Below are positions 22,391 to 33,303 of a DNA stretch of 64,000 bases, piece by piece. Location of the stretch: contig CM037857.1 of the NCBI GenBank assembly GCA_021292105.1, forward strand, positions 29,622,371-29,686,370. The letters are read 5' to 3'. The DNA comes from Anadara kagoshimensis (lineage: Eukaryota > Mollusca > Bivalvia > Arcoida > Arcidae). A model generated the notes under the pieces. The model saw nothing but the letters and a program-made list of their open reading frames with translations. It made no database searches and was not told where the DNA came from. Each line of letters begins with the position of its first letter. Position 1 is the stretch's first letter. A program made the position numbers and the translations under genes.

Positions 22391-23426
22391 GCATGACCCT
22401 ATTGACAAAGGCAAGGAAAAGTTCTTATATAGGTCATGTCCGGTAATATACCGTAGTAAAGTAGGTTCCCAGGTCAAATAGTAGAAAAACCTCACCAGAA
22501 ACGCTAATTTCCCTCCAATCTTCATTAATCTTGATCAGAATTATTCTTGTGACAAAATTTATATGCATGAGTCATGTTTGGTGATAAATAAGCATTCATT
22601 TTTGTCTTTGGTATTTATCTGCAAAAATTACTTTACCCATAAAGTTTCATAATCGAGAGAAAATCTATGATTGATTTTAAAACACAATGACTAGACCCCA
22701 ATATATTAGGGCAAAATATGGGATTTAAGAGCTTTGTATCTTGTTGCATGACTAACGTGAAATAGTGTTTTCTGGGTATATGTCAACTCCTCAAGTGACC
22801 ATGTGGAATGTTTGGTGACACAAATGGTACCAGCAACATTTCCATGCAGAATTGATGAAGCTTTTATTCAAAGAGACATGACATTCAAACGAGGGATTTT
22901 TCAGTGGGATGTTATTTGCAATTACTTTGTCTAAAAACACCATAACCTTTAACATCAATATTTTTGCATTCAGATACAGCTCATTGTAGGTTAGGGTTTA
23001 ACAATGGGGCCATTTTGAAAAATAAGGCGTCAGTGGCTCCACAGCCCCTTCTAGAATGGACAGTCTGCGAGACTTATAAAAAAATATCTTAAAAAAATGA
23101 ATGGCATCTCATATCAAACCTTTTGAAGGCAAACATGAAAAAGCAGTTTTTTGTTACGATTTTTTTTTTTTGATGACCCAGACACATATGTTCATGATCA
23201 AATATTAGTTGTAAAGGTAAATAAGTTAATTAATAAGGTAATCATGACTTATTTTTCCAATATTGACCTAGTTATTCAGTGGAGAGTTTCAGTTATAATG
23301 TCCTCGGGCAGGTCTAGTATTTTTGGCATAGACAGATGGTTGTTTTTATCAAATTGAGTTTCAAAAATTGTTTTGTAAATATATACTATTATCAGAACCT
23401 ATAGATCTAACAATTATGATAACAAC
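22391..23426. other. No gene recognised
   Basis: Low-repeat AT-rich DNA with a T-run near 23159. A 35-nt acceptor/donor pair near 23180-23215 is too small and weak to call. Nothing else stands out. Confidence 0.4.
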
Positions 23427-24300
23427 TGCAGTATATGCTATCCCTCAGGCCCATTTGTCTGCTTGTACAACTGCAGAATTATAATTTCCTCGGACTGCGT
23501 GGTCTTCTTGTTCAACTGCAGTACTGTTATCCCTTAGCCTGCTTGGTCTGCTTGTTCAACTGTAATATTGCTATCCCTCAGGCTGATTGGTCTGTTTGTA
23601 CAACTGCAAATTTGCTAACCCATCATTCTGCTTTTCCTGTTTGTACAACTGCATTATATGCTACCCTTCAGGCCAATTTGTCTGCTTGTACAACTGCAGA
23701 ATTGTAATTTCTCAGCCTGCTTGGTCTGCTTGTTCACTACAATATTGCTACCCTTTAGCCTGCTTGTTCAACTGCAGTAGTTCTATCCCTTAGCCTGATT
23801 GGTCTCTTTGTACAACTTCAGTATTGCCATCCCTCAGGCTGATTGGTCTGTTTGTACAACTGCAGTATTGCCATTCCTCAGGCTGATTGGTCTGCTTGTA
23901 CAACTGCAGTATTGCCATCCCTTAGCCTGATCGGTCTGTTTGTACAACTGCAGTACTGCTATCCCTCAGGCTGATTGGTCTGTTTGTACAACTGCAGTAT
24001 TGCCATCCCTCAGACTGATCGGTCTGTTTGTACAACTGCAGTACTGTTATCCCTCAGGCTGATTGGTCTGTTTGTACAACTGCAGTATTGCCATCCCTCA
24101 GACTGATCGGTCTGTTTGTACAACTGCGGTATTGCCATCCCTTAGCCTGATTGGTCTGCTTGTTCAACTGCAGGAGTGCTTATTCTCAGCCTGCTTGTTC
24201 AACTGCAGGAGTGCTTATTCTTAGCCTGCTTTGTTCAACTGCAGGAATGCTTGCCAATAAGCGTTTTTAGCGTGCCTGTAAGACTGCAGTATTGCTAATT
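23427..24300. repeat. 44-bp tandem array, about 20 copies
   Basis: The unit is tgcagtattgccatccctca followed by ggctgattggtctgtttgta and caac. The 5' third and the 3' end are more divergent than the middle, where 23810-24160 is nearly uniform. The Cys/Leu-rich open frames (23435-23793) follow the repeat and are not a protein family. Confidence 0.9.
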
Positions 24301-24689
24301 CTCAGTCAAGGCTGCTTGTTCATTTACAATCTTGTCAACATTTACAATATTTACACTTAGTCTGCTTGTACACAACAACTGAGTGTGATATTGATATTAT
24401 ATAATACAGCATAATTAATCTTTCTCATGACTGGAATAATAAAAACGTATCTAATAGAGTGTTTTAAATTTCCACTTTATTAGTCACTATCATATTTACC
24501 GTAATAAGATGTTATATGCTGCCATCCATAAATTTTTATACATGTACATGTTTGAAACTGGTTATCACAGACTGAAAATCTTCCAAAAATTAAATTGTTG
24601 AAAATATCTTCTAGCTAAGTTAAGTTGAGTGGTTTTTTCAGCTAAAAAGGTGTTCTTTTCTTAAAATTTTTTATTTATTCCACATTTTT

Positions 24690-25290
24690 ATAAATTTTTT
24701 CTCCAAATAAAAAAATATCCCAGGAAATGTTTTTTCTTGAAAATAATAACTTTGTTGCAAAGATTAAGATCATAATGTTAAGACATCTCTTTCAAAACTA
24801 CATCATTGTTAATTAAGTAACATCAAATTCAAAACATCAATATAGAGATCCAGAGTGGGAACAATCTCTCTCTCTCCATCTCTCTCTCTCTCTCTCTCTT
24901 GTTAAATAGAGGTATTGATGGCCTGAGTGATTTTTTATCGGAGTATTGATTTTTTATACCCTAGTCATGGTTATAGTTATTTTACTTATATCAAGGAGGT
25001 CAGTTCAGGAGTTTATCACAAGTACCATTAATTTGATAGCTGTGAAGCTCCTGGATTGTTTGTGGCATGCATACATGTATCTTCATTAGATGATGGTGGC
25101 AGCAACGTTAGCTTTGCCATTCCCTAATTATTAAGCCAATTGTTCTGGCTAACTTTGGCTAATTTTTTTGCTCCAAAATTTTTATCAATTTTGAGGCAGA
25201 CGCAAATCACAGATTTTTTTTCTTTCTTTTTTACACAAGATTGAAAAGGTAAAAAGGGTTTTACAAGTCATTGATAATAAAAAAATATCA
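24690..25290. repeat. Segmental duplication, copy 1 (block A then block B)
   Basis: Block A (24690-24800: ttttttctccaaataaaaaa, tatcccaggaaatgtttttt, ttgaaaataataactttg) recurs at 25296-25400. Block B (24800-25290: tgttaattaagtaacatcaa, a (CT)n tract at 24865-24900, an S1 tail on the minus strand, gctgtgaagctcctggattg, gcagcaacgttagctttgcc) recurs at 26689-27190. Block B embeds an S1 tail (ttttataccctagtcatggt). Confidence 0.85.
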
Positions 25291-25295
25291 TTTTT

Positions 25296-25400
25296 ATAAA
25301 TTTTTTCTCCAAATAAAAAGAATATCCCAGGAAATGTTTTTTCTTGAAAATAATAACTTTGTTGCAAAGTAATGTTAAGACATCTCTTTCAAAAACTACC
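25296..25400. repeat. Second copy of block A
   Basis: Near-identical to 24690-24800, including atatcccaggaaatgttttt and aataataactttgttgcaaa, with about 15 bp missing after gcaaag. It ends just before the C5 element at 25425. Confidence 0.85.
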
Positions 25401-25424
25401 AAAAACCTACAGTATTTCACTTCT

Positions 25425-25684
25425 CAGGGGTTCAAAATTATGTTTTGTAATGGAAGGTCCAGGACCTTTTGCCTTTGTTTTTGTTATGTCCCACATATCG
25501 TTTTGAAAGTCCAATATGTTTACTGAAAGGTCCATGTGCAATAATGTTATCAAATCGAAAAAAAAGTATAACCCTTGGAATAATAATTAAAAAAGGTCCA
25601 TTGGACTTTTACAGTTTAAATATCAAGAGTCCTATTGTAAATAAATAGGTCCAGGACCTCGGACTCTGTGAATTTGAACCCCTG
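25425..25684. mobile_element. C5 element: CAG...CTG ends, 5-bp duplication cttct
   Basis: The left end caggggttcaaaatta and right end gtgaatttgaacccctg are inverted for about 15 bp. cttct is present at 25420-25424 and 25685-25689. It is 260 bp, non-coding, with ggtccaggacc words near both ends. A decayed relative lies at 36282-36530. Confidence 0.8.
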
Positions 25685-25891
25685 CTTCTATGGATAAAAT
25701 TTGACATAGAGACTATAACATAAATCTGTGGCAGATATAAATTTGTAGATTTATTTTTGGCAGGCACTGTATTGTCATTGAATTAGGTTATATTATACAA
25801 TTTTCAATAAAGAATTCAGCTGCTGGACAAAATGGATTTAGGTAGAATTTTTTCATTAGTGATCTGTCTTCCCATTTGCATGTCATAGTGA

Positions 25892-26223
25892 ACTAGAAGT
25901 TGAGTTGAGTAATGGGGTTTAAGGACCCAGTCAAGAATTTATCACAATTATATCGGCTATAGGCGAAGGTACAGAAATTTTGCCTTGCCCTGATGGTATT
26001 ATATAGCAGGGTTCTTTATTGTGCCATGCCTACTGTAACATGAAACCTTGTTTATTTTAAATTCCAATCCGATAAAACTGTGACTTTCATTTGGTAATGC
26101 AGAGTGCTTGGTGTAAGAACAGTCACTACCCATTTTCAAGTCTTGGGTCAAAACTGGTCAGGGTTAAAACCCACGACCTCCCACTTAGGAGCAAACACTA
26201 CCAACTAAGCTACCACAACACAA
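25892..26223 (-). mobile_element. S2 SINE, near full length, with about 22-bp target duplication
   Basis: On the minus strand: head gtagcttagttggtagtgtt, B-box region gggttttaaccctgacc, a body with gtagtgactgttctta and agtcacagttttatcgg, and a tail cttgactgggtccttaaacc. tcccatttgcatgtcatagt (25870 on) and tcccatttggatgtcatggt (26224 on) flank it, 20 of 22 matching. It is older than the copy at 6842. Confidence 0.8.
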
Positions 26224-26245
26224 TCCCATTTGGATGTCATGGTGA

Positions 26246-26688
26246 CCTTAACTAGGGTTTATACCAGATTTGACCATGTCTACAAACACCTGTTGTATTG
26301 TTCAGGGGTAATAACATCTTTAATCTTATAAATTATGTATTTATGATATATATATATGCCTTTGATCTCAAAAATTAATATAAAAATATACTGGTATGTG
26401 AAAGTCCTTCTGTCGGATGAATAATGGAAATCCTTTAAACTTGAATGAACACACAGTTGAAATATTATTTAACCAATTTTTGTATTGAAGATGAAAAAAT
26501 CTGAAATATATTTTAAATTCAATGATAAAAATGTACATTATCAGAGTTTTTAAAAAATTTATTTAACCAATTTTTATATTTCTATATTGACAAAAAACTG
26601 AAACATATTTTAAATGAAATTTTCAGAGTTTGTGAGAATTAAATAAAATTCATCATAGGAATTTGTGATTTCATATCTTTCTGAACAT
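26246..26688. other. No gene recognised
   Basis: AT-rich. Two similar 50-bp stretches with ttatttaaccaatttttgta and atttaaccaatttttatatt at 26465 and 26560 show a weak local duplication. Confidence 0.45.
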
Positions 26689-26745
26689 CATTGTTAATTA
26701 AGTAACATCAAATTCAAAACATCAATATAGAGGTCCAGAGTGGGA

Positions 26746-26791
<46 letters not shown>

Positions 26792-27190
26792 AAATAGAGG
26801 TATTGATGGACTGAGTGATTTTTTATCGGAGTATTGATGTTTTATACCCTAGTCATGGTTGTAGTTATTTTACTTATATGAAGGAGGTCAGTTCAGGAGT
26901 TTATCACAAGTACCATCAATTTGATAGCTGTGAAGCTCCTGGATTGTTTGTGGCATGCATATCTTCATTAGATGATGGTGACAGCAACGTTAGCTTTGCC
27001 ATTCCCTAATTATTAAGCCAATTGTTACTTTTTATAATTTCTGGCTAACTTTGGCTAATTTTTTTGCTCCAAAATTTATATAAATTTCGCTATGAGGCAG
27101 ACGCAAATCATAGTTTTTTTCTTTCTTTTTTTTTTACATAAGATTGAAAAGGAAAAAAAAGGTTTTACAAATCGTTGATAATCAAAAATA
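26689..27190. repeat. Segmental duplication, copy 2 (block B)
   Basis: Matches 24800-25290 with small indels. It has a longer, pure (CT)n tract at 26751-26788, the S1 tail (ttttataccctagtcatggt) and ttgtttgtggcatgcat. It carries an extra tactttttataatttc segment near 27027. Confidence 0.85.
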
Positions 27191-27465
27191 TCAATACAGC
27201 AGATTAAAAGAACTAGATTGGAGACATTTTTGTCACCTTTATTAGTTTTGCTGGTCCTTGACATATTAATCTGCTCTTAATTTTAAAATTTGTTAATGTT
27301 TTGGCTCCAAATTTTGAGAGCCAGGGCTAACCCAGGGTGACGATTTTGATGAGTTGTTTCATTTAAAACAAACATACCAGTCCATGTTAAAATCACAATA
27401 CAAAACACAAGGTAAAACTTTGAAAACTAGCAATTTAGTTAAACATGTAAACTTCCTCCAGAGAA

Positions 27466-27655
27466 GTAGGCCAGGTGCTCCGGAAGGGTAAACACATCCT
27501 GTGTAGCTAGCTACACCTGCCGCATGCAAAATCAAAATTTAAAATGAAATGAATATTAAAAATATGAGGCCAGGTGCTCTGGAAGGGTAAGCTTATCCTG
27601 TCTAGCTAGCTACACCTGCCACATGTAAAATTAAAATGTAAAATGTAATGAACAT
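27466..27655. repeat. 99-bp tandem pair with ccaggtgctc motif
   Basis: ccaggtgctccggaagggta at 27471 recurs as ccaggtgctctggaagggta at 27570, each followed by tagctagctacacctgcc. A related sequence (ccaggtgctcgggaagggca) lies near 49.56 kb, and upstream phrases (accagtccatgttaaaatca) also recur there, so this belongs to a dispersed family. Confidence 0.75.
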
Positions 27656-27968
27656 TGAAATATGTGTCATCAAATATATATCCAGAATAAGCATTGACAT
27701 TATACATTATCAACAATATTGTATAAGGGAATATAATGGATCTGTAACTATAACATTATAGCAAATGTACTCTTAGACGAGTTGATCATTAGATATTCTT
27801 GTCTATATTGCTCATTATTATGGTTTTTAGCTCTCATACCCCAAGCATCTGTGCCAGTTGTAAGAATTTTTGTACTTTTAGAAAGAATCACGACAACTAG
27901 TTTCCATCTTTGCACTTTTAAAATCCTGACAGTGGGATAATGTTTTTAACTTTGACGTTGGCCATCAG

Positions 27969-28210
27969 TATAGGTAAACATCATTGACCTGTCTGCTTGA
28001 CCTTTGATTTAAATATTCATTATGGACGAGTTGATTTAAGAATAGGGATCACATATGTAAACTTCATCTATATGATGTGAACACTCATCATGGGAAATGC
28101 GTATATGCATTGACTGCGAACCTTAGCACTATCCATGTATTGGGTGGACCCTACTATATGAATATTCCTAGTAAAAGGTCAAATGGACAGGTCAATGTTG
28201 TTTACCTATA
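27969..28210 (+). mobile_element. MT1 MITE, copy 1
   Basis: The left end taggtaaacatcattgacct is the complement of the right end (aggtcaatgttgtttaccta), about 38 bp of inverted repeat, with TA on both sides. The interior is non-coding with tatggacgagttgattta and gtgggtggaccc-type phrases. Three other copies lie at 31082, 32649 and 52024. Confidence 0.85.
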
Positions 28211-28807
28211 CTTTAGAATCAAGTCAGTGGATATCTGTGTATTGACTGTCATTCAGCAATGGGTCTGGTCTTGCTGACATTTTTTCTCTATGAAAAACAA
28301 GTTAGTATATTTCAAACATTTTGTCTAAGGAAACTTGGGTATCACAGTAAACATTTGGACTGGAAGAAAATCAGCATGGTTTATTTGACATTTTTTGTTG
28401 CTGGGGAAAAAATGAGTGAGTTTTTGATGTTTTGATTCTTGAAGTTGTCAGCACATTGTAGATATTCTTTCTTTGTCAGACAAATATTAGTTATTTTAAC
28501 AAACACATTTTTTTATAGAATTCTTAGAAGTCAAAGTAATTTAGTAAAAAAAAAAAAACTAATATGTCAAGATTTGAATTTATCCTTGAAACAGAAGGTG
28601 TAACATATAGGTCATGGTTGACATAACCAACAAGTCGTATTTTTTGTTATAAATTTATTTGCACTTTTGTAAATCATTTTATTTAAATAGTACAAAAAAG
28701 TTTTATGATTTTGTTTTTAAGATATTAAAATGTGTCTTAGATAATTTATATGCCTTGTACATTAGAATGTTAATCAGTGTAAATAATTTTCTTTTATAGT
28801 TAAACCT
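28211..28807. other. No gene recognised
   Basis: AT-rich with an A12 run near 28547. No repeat family or exon signature is seen. Confidence 0.45.
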
Positions 28808-28815
28808 CCTTATAA

Positions 28816-29264
28816 ATTAGGGTAGCTCAGTGGTAGAATGATAGACTGCTAGCTTTGCATGTGGGATGTCATGGGTTCAAACCCAGGCCAGGGGTCTGAA
28901 AATAGGCAGTGACTGTTCTTTTGCCAAGCACTCAGCATTAGAAATGAGAGTCACTGTCCTTCGGAAGAAACCTTAAAACCGATGCCCCGAGGTCATGGGT
29001 TTAAAACCAGGCCAGGGGTCTGAAAATAGGCAGTGACTGTTCTTTTGCCAAGCACTCAGCATTAGAAATGAGAGTCACTGTGTCCTTCGGAATAAACCTT
29101 AAAACCCATGCCCCTTGGTGTGGCATGTTAAAGAACCCTCCCTGCACATTATCATAAACACACTGCAAAGGTAAAAATTTCTGCTACTTCGCCTGTAGCT
29201 GGTGATGTCTCAATGTAAGAAAAATACTCTTGACTGGGATGTCAAACAGCATTCAATCAATCAA
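28816..29264 (+). mobile_element. S2 SINE with internal 117-bp duplication
   Basis: The head gggtagctcagtggtagaat and B box gggttcaaacccagg lead to the S2 body. The segment from gtcatgggtt through ccttaaaacc (28868 on) is repeated at once (28989 on), including agtgactgttcttttgccaa and agcattagaaatgagagtca. The tail is ctcttgactgggatgtcaaa plus caatcaatcaa. tccttata flanks it at 28808-28815 and 29265-29272. Confidence 0.85.
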
Positions 29265-29271
29265 TCCTTAT

Positions 29272-29514
29272 AGTGCCCCTCTAGTAAATTGGCCACCTTT
29301 GCTTATCACCAAATTATTTTGAAATCCCGAATACAGTAAGACCCTGATTTAAAGCCCCTCAGTAACTTTGTAACCTCACTTATCACCACCTAAATTATCA
29401 GCATGTATATATTCTGTAGTCCAAAACCAGGCCATTTCCTCTATGCTCCTCACTTTATCACCAGATCCCTTGATATTACCAAAATTTGACAGACCAAATG
29501 GTGATGAAGATTCA
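29272..29514 (-). mobile_element. M3 MITE with a partial extra end
   Basis: On the minus strand, 29514-29334 follows M3 from the 5' inner part (atcaccatttggtctgtcaa, attttggtaatatcaaggg) to the end at 29334 (ctgtat). 29330-29272 then repeats the M3 3' segment (gggatttcaaaataatttgg, gataagcaaaggtggcc). Like the 10.9-kb and 52.9-kb copies, the 3' part is present in extra dose. Confidence 0.6.
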
Positions 29515-30330
29515 AAGTTTTGTTTAATTTTATTAAATCAGTGAAGCTTGTTATTGATAGATCAATATATCGATATTTCATCAATTTGGAAGGCACTGAT
29601 TGGATATCCATGCAATTTTGAAGTATTAATACAATGTCACTTGAATATCAACTATGTTGTCATTAGTCTAACGTATCCATCAATGTTCAATCTAGAAATT
29701 GGACACAGGGGGTCATGCTGGCCCAGGCAACCTTTAACAGGGGGCCAATTCTTAAAGTAAGGGGTCAATGCCTAATGACGAAGGACACAACGTTATGTTA
29801 ACCGAAAGACAACGATTTCACATCTTTAATATGGTAAATAAGATGACAGTAAGTATTGTAATGATAATCAGACAATGAAAAACAGTAGTCATGCATTGTT
29901 TATTTCGTCATAATTTAGCCACTTCTTGCACTTTGTACCGCTAACCAACCATGATGAAATTTACATGCAACCGTAACACCTGCATGACGATGCCGACGAT
30001 GGCTGATGTTTCATCGTCATTTTGTGGGATGGTTTTTTAATTAGATTTTCGCTTGTTTTCCCCCTTGCAAAACCACACTTCATAATCAGAAACAAACATA
30101 CTAATCCATATCCGAAATCACAATCCAAAAGCAAAGTAAAAACTTTGGAACTGACAGCTGAACTGTCACGCTTCCAATCTCTTTGATGACTAAATAATCA
30201 ACATTACTTTGGCGCTTGAAAACGAGTGTCTACGACTTCCTTACATAAAGCACACTACTAACAAAGACCACCACAGAAAACTATGACATCATATATTTTT
30301 GTGTAATTACATATTGTGATAAACAATACT
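29515..30330. other. No gene recognised; less AT-rich
   Basis: The region around 29940-30030 is richer in CG dinucleotides (catgacgatgccgacgatgg). The short minus frame there stops after about 18 codons. 30060-30190 shares acatactaatccatatccga-type phrases with the ccaggtgctc family. Confidence 0.4.
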
Positions 30331-30450
30331 GGGACGATCTCGGGACGATCTCGTAAGATAAAAATTCAATGCGCCCGTTTCGGCCCGGGGGATCGTTCCC
30401 AGCGCGTCAAACTGACGAAAATCGCGGGAATGCCGCAATGGCGAGCTCTA
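30331..30450. promoter_or_regulatory. CpG-dense patch
   Basis: About 19 CG dinucleotides in 120 bp, against a surrounding sequence where CG is rare. It begins with a direct repeat of gggacgatctc (30331, 30342) and includes gcgcccgtttcggcccgggg. ctgggacgatc at 30329 and gatcgttcccag near 30390 are inverted. It could be a small CpG-island promoter or a GC-rich mobile fragment. The minus frame 30366-30566 has no recognised domain. Confidence 0.4.
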
Positions 30451-31081
30451 GATTGAACACTGATCCATATTTTTTCGTTTTTCTGTCCTATTTGGATTTT
30501 AGACGTAACTGATCGTAAACTTATCATAATCAGATAAACATTTGAAACATAAACACACATGGTCATGGCAGACTTAAAAGTAGGCCCTCATATGATGAAA
30601 ATAGTTTGGGGCGGGGGGTCCAAATAAGGGATGTTTTGGTTAATTTTGTTTTCCTGAAATTAACAGAATGGTTGATAAGCAAGAAGTGGTCTGTCAAAAC
30701 TGTCAGAAAGTCAGATGGCTCACAGTGGGAATACGAAAAATATGAGAGCCCACATAGACCGAAAATGATAAAAGTAAAATTTTAGCAGAAATATTTAATT
30801 GTGTCAGTATATCAATATTTTTCAATCAGTATATCAATACTGAAATTTACATCAGACTGACAGCTCTGAACATGATCCATTGTATATAATGTTCAGGTGA
30901 GCATTACCAGGCCCTGACACAATCCTTGTTAGAGAAGACCAGTTACCTCAATTATCCTCTAATTTTCATGGAAATGTGACTGAGTAGCATAAATAATCAT
31001 CTCATTCATCATGATTATTACTGTATATATATTATATAATTTTAATATTGCATGCACAGTGGTGCCCATTATATTTTAATA
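30451..31081. other. No gene recognised
   Basis: AT-rich with a short G-rich run at 30607-30618. gtatatcaatatttttcaat and a second gtatatcaatac phrase make a minor local repeat near 30807-30840. Confidence 0.45.
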
Positions 31082-31300
31082 TGTAGGCAAACAACATTGA
31101 CCTGTCCACTTGACCTTTATTTTAAATATTTATTATAGACCAGGTACATTTACATATAAGGATCACAGATGCTTGTTTCGTCTTTGTCAGGGGATCCATG
31201 CTTTGTTTATGTCTTAACGGTGAATCCTAGCTCTACCCAAGTATAGGGTGAGTCCTCCTAATGAAAGGTCAATCAGACAGATCAATGTTGTTTACCTATG
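31082..31300 (+). mobile_element. MT1 MITE, copy 2
   Basis: Ends taggcaaacaacattgacct and agatcaatgttgtttaccta match MT1 copy 1. The interior keeps tttaaatatttattatagac and a gggtgagtcctcctaatgaa phrase. It is about 20 bp shorter than copy 1. Confidence 0.8.
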
Positions 31301-31613
31301 ATTTTTCATCAATGATGACAATTTTCTAAATACAATTATCTTGTTAGAGCTTTGAGAATTGTTTCTATGACGTTAACCTATAACACCTATTTCAATTATT
31401 TTCGGTTAAAAAACATTAATTATAATACTGTTACTTTTTTCATATGTGCATATTTAAGGATCGTTGATACACTTAAAATTTTTGTCACCAACCAGACTTA
31501 AAGAATTGAGTTTTTCAGCTCAAACAGTCATTCATTTTGGTAAAATTTAAGTAGTATTATAGCATTAAAAGCATATTATAAGTTGCAGGTTGTGGAACTC
31601 TTATAAGTGACTA

Positions 31614-31922
31614 CTATAGTAGCTCAGTTGGTAGAGTGTTCATTGCATGTGTGGAAGGTTATGACTTCAACCCCTGACTGGGTCTTACCAAGACTTGAAA
31701 TTAGGTAGTGATTGTTCTTTTACCAAGCACTTGGCATCTAGAAATGAGAGTTACAGGGTCCTTCAGAAGATATCTTCAAAACTGATGCTCCATTTCAAGG
31801 AAGCATGGCATATTAAAGAACCTTCCCTGCACATTGCTCTGAGCACACTACAAAGGTCTACATATCACCTAAACTGTGAAATATTCTTGATTGTGATGTA
31901 AAACCCCATTAAATTAATCAAC
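31614..31922 (+). mobile_element. S2 SINE, copy with poor B box
   Basis: The head gtagctcagttggtagagtg is intact. The B-box region (tatgacttcaacccctgac) is mutated. The body has agtgattgttcttttaccaa, gaaatgagagttacagggtc and gcatggcatattaaagaacc; the tail is cttgattgtgatgtaaaacc. Confidence 0.8.
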
Positions 31923-32142
31923 TGATCTTTTATAATTATAATTTAAGCATATAAGTTAAAACAGCTGAAGTGTAGCGACTGACCTTAAGTAAAAACAAAA
32001 TTAATGTATACAAGTGATATATTCTTGACTGAGATGTAAACCCTGTTAAATTAATCAATCAGTCTTTTATAATTAAAGCATATAAGTTAAAACAGCTGAA
32101 GTGTAGCCACTGACCTTAAGTAAAAACAAAATTTGGTTGTAA
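31885..32142. repeat. About 137-bp tandem duplication spanning the S2 tail
   Basis: An S2 tail plus the following gcatataagttaaaacagct, gaagtgtag and actgaccttaagtaaaaaca is present twice (31885-32012 and about 32023-32142). The duplication post-dates the SINE insertion because SINE and flank moved together. Confidence 0.75.
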
Positions 32143-32292
32143 AATAAGTGGGGTATGTTGGAGCTTACCTGAACAATATCACTGAATACCATGTTTGATT
32201 TTTTTAAAAATAGAAAATCATGTTTTTTAAAATCAGTGGTCTTAATTTGTGCTTATGCTGAATCATATGTTACTTATTGTGTAAGGTTGTAC

Positions 32293-32375
32293 TGTAGCTC
32301 ATTGGGTAGAGTGTTCATTTTGTATGTTAGCGCTCGGGGTTCAAACCCTGGGCTGGCCTGACATAGACTTGTAAT
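32293..32375 (+). mobile_element. S2 SINE head
   Basis: tgtagctcattgggtagagt and ggggttcaaaccctggg give A- and B-box positions, followed by ggcctgacatagacttgtaa. The body is absent. Confidence 0.65.
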
Positions 32376-32648
32376 GTTGAGGTGGTTTTGAGTATAAAAA
32401 TGACATAAATTGGGAAATTATAATAATAAGTGGGGTTTCGATTTGATCCGATGGATTTTTTTATGGCGGGGGTTATTTTTTGTGAGCTTGTGGCTCACAG
32501 TTTTTCTAGTTTCTTGTAATTTTTAAGTGAGGTGAAAGTGGATGTAAACTAATTAAATTGGTAAATAACTAGAGATTAGTAAACTGATATAATCATTTTC
32601 ATTGCTGTTTTTTAAAGTTTTAGTCTAGGTATAACTATATTAGTATGG

Positions 32649-32881
32649 TATAGGCAAACAACATTGACCTGTCTGCTTGACCTTTCATTGGGAATATTGA
32701 TATAGGTTGGTCTTCCCAGGTGCATGGATAGTGTTAGGATTCACAGGTTATATATTAACAATGTATGTTTCCAATGCTAAGATGTAAACAAAACGAACAC
32801 TGGTATTCCCAATGCACTCGTCCATAATAAATATTTAAATTATAGGTCAAGCGGACAGGTCAATGTTGTTGTTTGCCTATA
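32649..32881 (-). mobile_element. MT1 MITE, copy 3, opposite orientation
   Basis: Ends taggcaaacaacattgacct and aggtcaatgttgttgtttgc flank an interior that matches copy 1 on the other strand (ctcgtccataataaatattt). The right end has a 3-base gtt expansion. TA borders both sides. Confidence 0.8.
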
Positions 32882-33109
32882 ACTGCCGACTGAAATGAGA
32901 TCAGCTAATTGCTTACTGGTCTATTGTTGTGGCCAATCATACATGTTAGAATATATATCTACTAATGACCACTGTCCATTATTGATTTTTGTCCAGTTAA
33001 AATAAATATGTATATTAACACCTGGCCTCCAAAGGTTTGAAATCCTCTATAAATAATAGAGTAAGTCAGGAAACGTGAGCTATTATAATATCTCTATTGA
33101 TATATCAAG

Positions 33110-33303
33110 GTATATCTGCTCATGAAATTGACAGATTGAAAATAGGTGAAAATTGAAGATGAAAAATATTTGAAAATATACATTTTCAAGGTATATGGAC
33201 TTGCTCTACGTGCTATGACAGCTCTGCTCATGAAATTGACAGATTGAAAATAGGTGAAAATTGAAAATGAAAAATATCTGAAAATATACATTTTTGAAAT
33301 ATA
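33110..33303. repeat. 117-bp tandem pair
   Basis: ctgctcatgaaattgacaga, ttgaaaataggtgaaaattg and gaaaatatacatttt occur at 33115 and again at 33232 with only a few changes. Minus open frames across it are incidental. Confidence 0.8.

Noticed and set aside
23435..23793. Cys-rich secreted peptide
   Set aside because: Frames follow the 44-bp array and shift with it; there is no signal peptide plus conserved cysteine spacing beyond the repeat.
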